A stretch of DNA of 5,439 bases from Thermoplasmata archaeon (GTDB lineage: Archaea > Thermoplasmatota > Thermoplasmata > Lutacidiplasmatales > UBA184): NCBI GenBank assembly GCA_030037695.1, contig JASHQF010000003.1:1-5439 (forward strand), given 5' to 3'. The position numbers and the translations under genes are program-made. The notes below the pieces were generated by a model that saw only the letters and a list, made by a program, of their open reading frames with translations, did no database searches and was not told where the DNA came from. Positions 1-5,439 of the stretch are shown one piece after another. The first letter of the stretch is position 1. The number at the start of each line of letters is the position of its first letter.

Positions 1-2
1 AC

Positions 3-2174
3 TACCTCATGGCGGGGTCGTACCTCGTCACGAGCGAGCTCGCCGACCACGAGATCGTCTATTCGACCTTCTCGCTCACGGGGCCCCTCTCGGTCTATGT
101 GAACCTCTCCGTCGACACGTCGCTCGGCGTCTACACACCCCTCTGGGCGTTCTCGAATTCCGAACTGGCCGCGCTCGCCGCGTCGGGCAGTGGGACCCCC
201 TCGAGCCCCTACGTGCTGTACTCCGACCAGCTCTCCGCGTTCGCGGACGACTTCGGCCTGTACAACGAGATGGGGTTCCCGGTCTTCCCCGGCGTCTTCC
301 TGCGCGGCACGAACGCCACGACGGAGTTGCTCGAGCCGCCCAGTTTCGCGGCCGAGACGAACGATCTCCAGCCGTGGGGCACCGGGCTCCCCGCGACCAA
401 CGACCTGCAGTACTGGCTCTGGAATACGAGCGGCGTGGCGATCGTGAGGGCGGACAACCTTAGCGGGTGGTTCACCGCCGCCTCGTACTATCCGCTCGCG
501 TTCAACCCGTTCAGCGTGGTCCTGTACGAGTCGTCGCACGACCTCGTGGCCGGTGATCGGTTCGAGCCGCAGGGCCTCGGCCTCTTGCTCTATGCCGGAG
601 GTACGGCCTTCGGGGCCCTCAACCTCGGCGGGGGGAACAACACGGTCTGGGGCAACGCGTTCCTCCAGATCGCGGCGCCGAGCACCTGTCCGGGACCGTA
701 CGCATGTCTCGGTCTGATGCCGTTCGGCTGGGGCCTCGGCCTTGAGATCGCGGAGGACCACGACCTCACCTACAACAACGAGTTCGGGACCCCGACCACC
801 GCTTGGCTGCTGCCGATGAATCTCGTCACGGGGCGGGCCGAGCTGTTCGACCACGACGCCTGGAACATCTCGGTCCAGCCGGCGTCGGACGTGCTCTTCG
901 CCTCGGGGTTCCCGACGATCCCCCTCTCGGGCAGCATCGCTGGGGGGACGACCCAGGGCGGGAATGCCTGGTGGGACTACGGGATCTCGGAGAACTGGTA
1001 CAACGGGGCGATCAATCCGCTCGGGTCGCTCCCGTACGTCGAGAACGCGACGACCCTGCTCAACGTACTACCGGCGTTCGGGTGCGTCGGGTACTATTGT
1101 CGGACCTACATCTATCCGGGCGGGGACCTAGCCCCCGTGACCTTTTCGTACGCCCGGGTGACCCTGTCGGAGCACGGGCTGCCGGCCGGATCCTCCTGGG
1201 GGGTCAGCGTCGCCTGCGAGCCGCCCCGGACCGGGGGAGGCAACACCTCGGGGGGCACCGTTTGTTGTGCCCCGCCGCGTACCGGGGGAGGCAACGGCTC
1301 CAGCGGCTCCGGCGGCTGTACGGGGACGTCGAGCACCTCGACCGGACCGTGCGCGAACCTGCCGGCGACGGGAGGGTGGCCCGTCCTCACGCGGTGCCCG
1401 ACGCTCGTGCTCGTCCACCTCAAGACCTCCACCTCTACGCTTCAGCTGGGCCTCCTACCGGAAGGGGTGTACGCCTGGGCCCCCCTCCTCCCCCCAGGCT
1501 ACGAGAGCGTCTCGGGGGGAACCCTCAACCTCACCTCCACGCATCCGGTGGCCCTCCCCGTGACGGTCACGCTCGCGCCCAGCCACTCGGTGGTGACCGT
1601 GCGAGAGTCCGGTCTCCGATTGCCCACGCCGTGGCGAGTTGCGTTCTACGGCGCCTCGAACGCTACGAGCGGCTCCAACGCGACGATCGTGCTCTCCAAG
1701 GCGTCGGGAACCGTCTCCCTAGGGAACGGCCCCTACAACGTGACGATCGGTGGGGTCCCGGGGTTCACCCCAACTCCGGAGTACACGCAGCTCGAGGTGA
1801 ACGGCCCGACGGTCCTTCGGGTCCACTTCCGCGTCTCGACCTACACCGTGGCGGTCATGGAGAGCGGGCTGGTGACCAACACCCGGTGGGCGATCCGCGC
1901 GGTCGGGCCGGTCCACGGGTCCGGCACCGGAACGAAGCAGATCGCCGGCCGCGGATCGACGCTCATGCTCGATCTCCCCAACGGGACGTTCCTGCTCGAG
2001 GTCCTGGGTCCCCGGGGATGGAGCTGCTCCGGGCCTCCGCCGGCGAGCGCGCCCTCGATGCCCGTTCACTGTCTCGCGACGAGCGTTACCGTCTCGGGGT
2101 CGGGCGTGTACGTGGCGGTCGATTTCGCCCCGCCGGCGCTCCCTGCCACCCCGGCCGTCCCGGGGGCCCCGTAG
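3..2174 (+). CDS. Secreted right-handed beta-helix (NosD-like) surface protein with C-terminal ESGL...W repeats, 5'-partial
   Basis: The frame is open to the window edge. The first ATG (position 9) is followed by no signal peptide, so the true start is probably upstream; residues here are counted from that ATG. Residues 60-70 (GSGTPSSPYVL) resemble the G-x-G-T-x-x-x-P-Y motif near the start of NosD-type beta-helix proteins. Residues about 140-325 show short turns typical of a parallel beta-helix (SSHDLVAGDRF from 175, NNTVWGNAF at 210-218, DLTYNNEFG ending at 260). The segment closes with QGGNAWWDYG (316-325), LPY (341-343) and PGGDLAP (370-376). Three beta-rich repeats follow (about 381-710), then an Ala/Pro tail with no membrane anchor. 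I count 14 N-x-S/T sequons and several Cys pairs (227/233, 359/364, 673/688), fitting an exported, glycosylated protein. No catalytic site is recognisable. Thermopsin-like annotation is an alternative, but I see no thermopsin motif. The fold call is by motif resemblance; ligand and role are unknown. Confidence 0.75.
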   Translation, partial: YLMAGSYLVTSELADHEIVYSTFSLTGPLSVYVNLSVDTSLGVYTPLWAFSNSELAALAASGSGTPSSPYVLYSDQLSAFADDFGLYNEMGFPVFPGVFLRGTNATTELLEPPSFAAETNDLQPWGTGLPATNDLQYWLWNTSGVAIVRADNLSGWFTAASYYPLAFNPFSVVLYESSHDLVAGDRFEPQGLGLLLYAGGTAFGALNLGGGNNTVWGNAFLQIAAPSTCPGPYACLGLMPFGWGLGLEIAEDHDLTYNNEFGTPTTAWLLPMNLVTGRAELFDHDAWNISVQPASDVLFASGFPTIPLSGSIAGGTTQGGNAWWDYGISENWYNGAINPLGSLPYVENATTLLNVLPAFGCVGYYCRTYIYPGGDLAPVTFSYARVTLSEHGLPAGSSWGVSVACEPPRTGGGNTSGGTVCCAPPRTGGGNGSSGSGGCTGTSSTSTGPCANLPATGGWPVLTRCPTLVLVHLKTSTSTLQLGLLPEGVYAWAPLLPPGYESVSGGTLNLTSTHPVALPVTVTLAPSHSVVTVRESGLRLPTPWRVAFYGASNATSGSNATIVLSKASGTVSLGNGPYNVTIGGVPGFTPTPEYTQLEVNGPTVLRVHFRVSTYTVAVMESGLVTNTRWAIRAVGPVHGSGTGTKQIAGRGSTLMLDLPNGTFLLEVLGPRGWSCSGPPPASAPSMPVHCLATSVTVSGSGVYVAVDFAPPALPATPAVPGAP
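1149..2135 (+). repeat. Three protein-level ESGL...W beta-sandwich-like repeats at the C-terminus of the surface protein
   Basis: Three units each start with a beta strand followed by E-[SH]-G-L-x(5)-W or a close variant. Unit 1 begins near 1149 (E388, G390, L391, P392, W397), unit 2 near 1587 (E533, G535, L536, W542) and unit 3 near 1836 (E618, G620, L621, W627). Each later has a G/N-x-x-hydrophobic-Tyr/Phe turn such as LPEGVYAW, GNGPYNVT or LPNGTFLL, and ends in an alternating hydrophobic strand such as VLRVHFRV. The units are diverged at DNA level, so they are old duplications. Similar repeats are abundant in secreted proteins of Thermoplasmatota. A role in cell-surface attachment or as spacer modules is inferred. 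Confidence 0.65.
1215..1295 (+). repeat. Duplicated C-x-PPRTGGGN segment in a Cys-rich insertion
   Basis: Two 30-base in-frame copies (1215-1244 and 1266-1295, start-to-start distance 51 bases) encode C-E-P-P-R-T-G-G-G-N (residues 403-412) and C-A-P-P-R-T-G-G-G-N (420-429). The 3' parts, from the Thr codon onward, are identical at DNA level (acc ggg gga ggc aac). The duplication sits in a Gly/Ser/Thr-rich insertion (about 402-463) with six Cys (403, 419, 420, 437, 448, 463) that interrupts the first C-terminal repeat between its W-G-V-S-V strand and the next strand. It looks like a recent local duplication. An exposed disulfide-stapled loop is an inference. Confidence 0.7.
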
Positions 2175-2198
2175 TCCTCGGAGGGCCCCCCGGGCCCC
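2162..2198 (+). terminator. GC-rich inverted repeat at the 3' end of gene 1, possible transcript-end hairpin
   Basis: The sequence gggggccc (2162-2169) can pair with gggccccc (2183-2190) across a 13-base loop that contains the TAG stop. An overlapping shorter palindrome of ggg and ccc runs lies at 2183-2197. No T-tract follows, and archaeal terminators usually depend on T-runs, so a termination role is weakly supported. Runs of G and C also form such palindromes by chance in DNA this GC-rich. Confidence 0.2.
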
Positions 2199-2206
2199 GC
2201 CCGCGC

Positions 2207-2215
2207 GGTTAATCG
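2207..2215 (+). promoter_or_regulatory. TATA-box-like element for a leaderless transcript of the cyclase gene
   Basis: The sequence ggttaatcg is the only AT-rich patch in the 62-base gap. Its centre (2211) lies 26 bases before the GTG at 2237, which is the expected TATA-to-transcription-start distance in archaea if transcription begins at the start codon. No well-spaced Shine-Dalgarno sequence is present; the nearest candidate, ggag at 2219-2222, is 14 bases from the GTG. I see no convincing BRE. The TAA at 2210-2212 inside this patch is also the in-frame stop that bounds the downstream reading frame, so part of the AT signal may be coincidental. Confidence 0.4.
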
Positions 2216-2236
2216 CCCGGAGCCGCTGCCGGCACC

Positions 2237-5200
2237 GTGCCGGAAGGACGCCGTCGGCTCGCGGCGATCATGTTCACCGATCTGGTGGGCTACTCGGCGC
2301 TCGCCCAGCGGGACGAGCCGCTCGCTCTGAAGATCGTCGAGGAGCACCGCTCGCTCCTGCGACCGGCGCTCGAGCGGTTCGGGGGCCGTGAGGTGAAGAC
2401 CATGGGGGACGGCTCGCTCCTGGAGTTCGAGAGCGCGCTGGACGCGGTGGAGTGCGCGATCGAGATGCAGCGGCGGCTCCTCGAGCGGAACCAGGCGGTT
2501 CGCGGCGAGCCGATCGAAATGCGCATCGGCGTCCACGTGGGGGACGTCGTCCGGGCCGGGCAGGACGTGGTGGGCGACGCCGTGAACATCGCCTCGCGGA
2601 TCGAACCGCTCGCCGAGCCGGGGGGGATCTGCGTCACCGGCCCGGTACGGGAGCAGGTCCAGAACACGATCCCGTTCGCGTTCCACCCGCTCGAGCGGGC
2701 CCCGCTCAAGAACATCGAGACGCCGATCACCGTCTACCGGATCGAGCTCCCGTGGACCCTTCCGGGGCTCCACGAGACGGCCCCGTTCCTCCAGCGCCAG
2801 GCAGAGATCGGGCGGCTCCGCCGCGCCGCGTCGAGCGCCGCGTCCGGCGTTGGGAGGGTCGTGGTCGTCACCGGGGCCGCGGGGGTCGGCCGGAGCCGCC
2901 TGCTCGAGGAGTTCGCCGCCACGGCCTCTCGGGACGGGAGCCGGGTCCTCCGAGCCCGCGCGGACCGGGCCGGCCTCGCCGCGCCGTTCGCGCTGTGGTC
3001 GGATGCGTTGCGCGAGGGTCTGCGCGGGCTCCCCGACGACGCCCTCCGGTCGATGGCGCAGGGTTGCGAGGAGGAGATCGTGGAGCTCCTGCCCGACCTG
3101 CGGGACCGCCTCGGGGCGGGTTCTTCGGCGGCCGGCGACGCCTCGTCCCGCCGTCTGTTCGAGGGGGTCCGCCGAGCGCTCGAGAACCTCGGCCGGGTCC
3201 GTCCTACGGTCGTCATCCTGGACGACCTCCAGTGGGCCGACCCTTCCTCCCTCCAGCTGCTGCGCCACCTGTTTCCGCGGCTCGGCCCCTCTCGGACCCT
3301 CGTGGTCGCGGCCTGCCGGACCGATCGGGACCCCTCGGATCCGGAACCGGATCCCGCGCTGGACGAGCTCCAGCGGGAGGCGGGCGTCGAGACGATCGCT
3401 CTCGCGCCGTTCGATGCCGCCGCGTCGACCGAGCTCGTCCGACGGAGGCTCCGCGGGGGCCTCGCCCCCGACGGCGAACGGCTCGCCGGCCAGTTGTTCG
3501 AGAAGTCAGGAGGGAACCCGCGGATCCTCGAAGCGATGCTCCAGGCCCTCGTCACCGACGGAGCGCTCGCCTGGACCCACGCGGGATGGGCGCCGAGACC
3601 GGGCGCCGAGATCCGCCTCACACCGGGCCTCAAGGCGATCGTGCGGCGCCGCCTCGCCCGTTTAGGGCCGGCGAGCGTCGACGTGCTGCGCCAGGCGGCC
3701 GTGCTCGGACCGATCTTCTCGTTCGAAGCGCTCGCGCGCATGACGGGAACGCCCGCCGACGAGCTCCTCGGCCGCGTGGAGGAGGGGATCGGCGCCGGGA
3801 TCCTGGAGGAGCGGGAGGCCCCGTCCGGCGGGCCGCGCCTCGCCTTCGCTGACCGGCCGGTCCGTGAGCTGCTGTACGAGGAGCTCAGCCTCGTGCGCCG
3901 GGCCCGCTACCACGCCAGCGCGGCGCGCGTCCTCGAATCGGTCGCCGCCGAAGGGACGTCGGTCTCCGAGGCCGAGCTCGCGCACCACTACCTGATGGCG
4001 CACGACTTCGATCATGCGCTCGAGCACACGGTCCGAGCGGCCGAGGAGGCCGAGCGTCTCTACGCCCGGGAAGAGGCCCTCCGGCACTACGCGTTGGCGC
4101 AGGAGCTGCTCGACTCGCGGCCGGATCCCCCGCGTCGCGCCGAGCTCCTGTTCCGCGCCGGCGTGCAATCGGACCTGCTCGGCCGGCATACCGAAGCGTA
4201 CCGAGCGATGCGGGAAGCGGCCGAGGAGTTCGAGCACTGCGGGCTGCCCGTGCGGGCCGGCGAGGCCCACCGGAGCATCGCCCGCCGGATCACGGCGCAC
4301 AACGAGCCGGTCCGGGCGATGGAGCACCTCGAGCAGGCCCGGAAGCTTCTCGCCGACGGTCCGCCCACGGTCGAGCGGGCCCGCCTGTACGACACGACCG
4401 GGATGATCATGTTCCAGGAGGTCCGGATCGCGGAGGCGCGGGAGAACTGGCGGCGCGCGATCGAAGCGGCGCGCGAAGTGGGCGATAAGAAGATCGAGGC
4501 CTCCGCGCGGATGCTGCTCGCTTCGGTAGCGCTCCCGGCGGAGAAGGCGACCCTCTGGGAGGAGCTCGACGCGGCGCTCGCCCTCGCGCGGGAGGCCGCG
4601 GCCCGCACCGTCGTGCCGAACGTGATGTTCCTGCGGGCGATCGCCCTCCTCCACATCCGCGGCGACGGGCGCGGCGCGCTCCGCGCCGCCGAGGACGCCC
4701 TCGAGTACGCCCGGCGGGGCCGGGACGTGCTGCACGAGGCGGTGATCCAGGGCGGGGTGATCTCCTACATCGACTGGCGGCTCGGCGACCTGCGGCGAGC
4801 GGAGGCGGTCGCCCAGGAGCACCGGGCGTTCGCCGGCGGCGACCCCCGGCGCGAACGGCCCACCGCGATCGCGGTGCTCGCCGAGGTCGCCCTCGCCCGG
4901 GGGGAGCTCGCCCGAGCCGAGCAACTCCTGTGGGAGGCCGAGCGGCTCCTCGCCGAGGGAGGCGATTGGGAGGAGTCGGCCCAGACCCAGATCGTGCTCG
5001 GCAAGTGCGCCCTGCGCCGGGGACGGTTCCGCGCGGCGATCGACCGCCTGCGGACGGCCCGCGAGCTCGCGCGCAAGGCCGGGCCGCCCGCGATGGACGC
5101 CCTCTTGCTCCTGGAGACCCTCGAACTTCTCGCCCGCGCCGAGCTCGAGGGAGGGGCCCCGGACGCCGCGGCGGGCCATCTTGAGGAGCTTCGCGTGCTC

Positions 5201-5439
5201 GCGGGCGAGCTCGGCGAGGACCTGGCTACGGCGTTCGTGGCCCGGGCCGAGGGTCGGGCCCTCCGGGCGCGGGGGGAGCCTGCGCCAGCGGCGGCGCGGT
5301 TCGCCGAGGCCACCGACCTGTGGAAACGGCTGGGCTGGCAGCTCGAGCGGGCCCGGACGCTGGAAGAGCTCGCCGGGGCCCTACGGGACGCGGGGGACCG
5401 CGCCGCCGCGAAGGAGCGAGAGGAAGAGGCGATCGAGCT
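2237..5439 (+). CDS. Class III adenylate cyclase fused to STAND/AAA-type ATPase and TPR-like domain, 3'-partial
   Basis: The protein probably makes cyclic AMP from ATP in the cytoplasm under control of its ATPase and TPR regions. At least 1067 residues are visible and the frame is open at the window end. GTG 2237 is the only start codon between the in-frame TAA at 2210 and ATG 2270; starting at 2270 would remove most of the first cyclase strand. Residues about 5-170 form the cyclase: metal-binding D15 (FTDLVGY) and D58 (KTMGDG), adenine-selecting K54 and D110 (DVVG), and transition-state N117 and R121 (GDAVNIASR). An ATPase follows (about 180-440), with Walker A GAAGVGRS (213-220; Arg219 replaces Lys), Walker B VVILDDLQWAD (D329, D330), CRTD near 360 and a GGNP motif (425-428). 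A winged-helix-like linker (about 461-560) and degenerate TPR-like helices (577 to the end) complete the chain. A helix pattern near 1029 (LWKRLGWQLERARTLEELA) resembles the last repeats of relatives, so the stop is probably close. Bacterial proteins share this architecture; the activating signal is unknown. Confidence 0.9.
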   Translation, partial: MPEGRRRLAAIMFTDLVGYSALAQRDEPLALKIVEEHRSLLRPALERFGGREVKTMGDGSLLEFESALDAVECAIEMQRRLLERNQAVRGEPIEMRIGVHVGDVVRAGQDVVGDAVNIASRIEPLAEPGGICVTGPVREQVQNTIPFAFHPLERAPLKNIETPITVYRIELPWTLPGLHETAPFLQRQAEIGRLRRAASSAASGVGRVVVVTGAAGVGRSRLLEEFAATASRDGSRVLRARADRAGLAAPFALWSDALREGLRGLPDDALRSMAQGCEEEIVELLPDLRDRLGAGSSAAGDASSRRLFEGVRRALENLGRVRPTVVILDDLQWADPSSLQLLRHLFPRLGPSRTLVVAACRTDRDPSDPEPDPALDELQREAGVETIALAPFDAAASTELVRRRLRGGLAPDGERLAGQLFEKSGGNPRILEAMLQALVTDGALAWTHAGWAPRPGAEIRLTPGLKAIVRRRLARLGPASVDVLRQAAVLGPIFSFEALARMTGTPADELLGRVEEGIGAGILEEREAPSGGPRLAFADRPVRELLYEELSLVRRARYHASAARVLESVAAEGTSVSEAELAHHYLMAHDFDHALEHTVRAAEEAERLYAREEALRHYALAQELLDSRPDPPRRAELLFRAGVQSDLLGRHTEAYRAMREAAEEFEHCGLPVRAGEAHRSIARRITAHNEPVRAMEHLEQARKLLADGPPTVERARLYDTTGMIMFQEVRIAEARENWRRAIEAAREVGDKKIEASARMLLASVALPAEKATLWEELDAALALAREAAARTVVPNVMFLRAIALLHIRGDGRGALRAAEDALEYARRGRDVLHEAVIQGGVISYIDWRLGDLRRAEAVAQEHRAFAGGDPRRERPTAIAVLAEVALARGELARAEQLLWEAERLLAEGGDWEESAQTQIVLGKCALRRGRFRAAIDRLRTARELARKAGPPAMDALLLLETLELLARAELEGGAPDAAAGHLEELRVLAGELGEDLATAFVARAEGRALRARGEPAPAAARFAEATDLWKRLGWQLERARTLEELAGALRDAGDRAAAKEREEEAIE

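Noticed and set aside
9..11. ATG at position 9 as the true start of the surface protein
   Set aside because: No signal peptide follows it although the protein looks exported, the frame stays open to the window edge, and the visible N-terminal strands look like the middle of a domain.
803..2212. 469-residue plus-strand frame overlapping the surface-protein gene
   Set aside because: It is in an alternate frame of gene 1. Its product is Arg/Pro/Gly-rich without domains, whereas the gene 1 frame shows coherent motifs, sequons and repeats over the same bases.
2270..2272. ATG as the start of the cyclase gene
   Set aside because: It would leave only three residues before the metal-binding Asp and delete the R-R-L-A-A-I strand that normally precedes it; GTG 2237 keeps this strand and matches the TATA-like spacing.
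2066..3268. 400-residue open frame on the minus strand across the intergenic gap and the cyclase domain
   Set aside because: It is antisense to the catalytic motifs of the cyclase and P-loop, has Arg/Glu/Asp-rich composition without a fold signature, and would span the promoter of gene 2.
2452..3852. 466-residue plus-strand frame inside the cyclase gene
   Set aside because: It is an out-of-frame shadow made almost wholly of Arg, Pro, Gly and Ala, while the true frame contains the ordered cyclase and ATPase motifs.
3662..5179. 505-residue open frame on the minus strand opposite the TPR region
   Set aside because: It lies entirely antisense to the well-supported cyclase-ATPase-TPR frame. Its translation is low-complexity Arg/Gly/Pro/Glu sequence with no recognisable domain, as expected from GC-rich third-position bias removing stop codons.

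Overview
The window is very GC-rich, with G/C dominating third codon positions, and both genes lie on the plus strand. It most likely comes from a high-GC archaeon of the Thermoplasmatota, perhaps a soil or sediment lineage. The evidence is the first protein: a secreted beta-helix-type polypeptide ending in repeats of the form E-S-G-L-(P)-x(5)-W, an architecture I associate mainly with this phylum. A single TATA-like AT island just before the second gene fits an archaeal leaderless promoter. The assignment is an inference from family resemblance; the window holds no rRNA or other phylogenetic marker.

Region 1 (about 1-2174) is the 3' part of a gene for a large extracytoplasmic protein. Its N-terminus and presumed signal peptide lie upstream of the window. 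The visible part has a conserved-looking N-terminal region, a right-handed beta-helix (NosD-like) segment closing with G-G-N-A-W-W-D-Y-G and P-G-G-D-L-A-P motifs, and three C-terminal beta-sandwich-like repeats. The first repeat carries a cysteine-rich Gly/Ser/Thr insertion built around an internal duplication. Fourteen N-x-S/T sequons fit a glycosylated surface protein.

Region 2 (2175-2236) is a 62-base intergenic gap with a strong GC inverted repeat at the end of gene 1 and the isolated TATA-like element about 26 bases before the GTG of gene 2.

Region 3 (2237-5439, running off the end) is a multidomain signalling protein: class III adenylate cyclase, then a STAND/AAA-type ATPase, a winged-helix-like linker and a long TPR-like helical array. 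All six residues expected for an adenylate-specific class III cyclase are visible. The ATPase P-loop has Arg in place of the invariant Lys, while Walker B is intact. This architecture is well known in bacteria and unusual for archaea, so the gene may have been acquired from a bacterium.

Nothing shows that the two genes act together. They are co-directional, but the second appears to have its own promoter. I found no RNA genes, CRISPR arrays, insertion sequences or attachment sites. The points most worth a second look are the cyclase-ATPase-TPR protein in a probable archaeon, its P-loop substitution, and the duplicated Cys-rich insertion in the surface protein.
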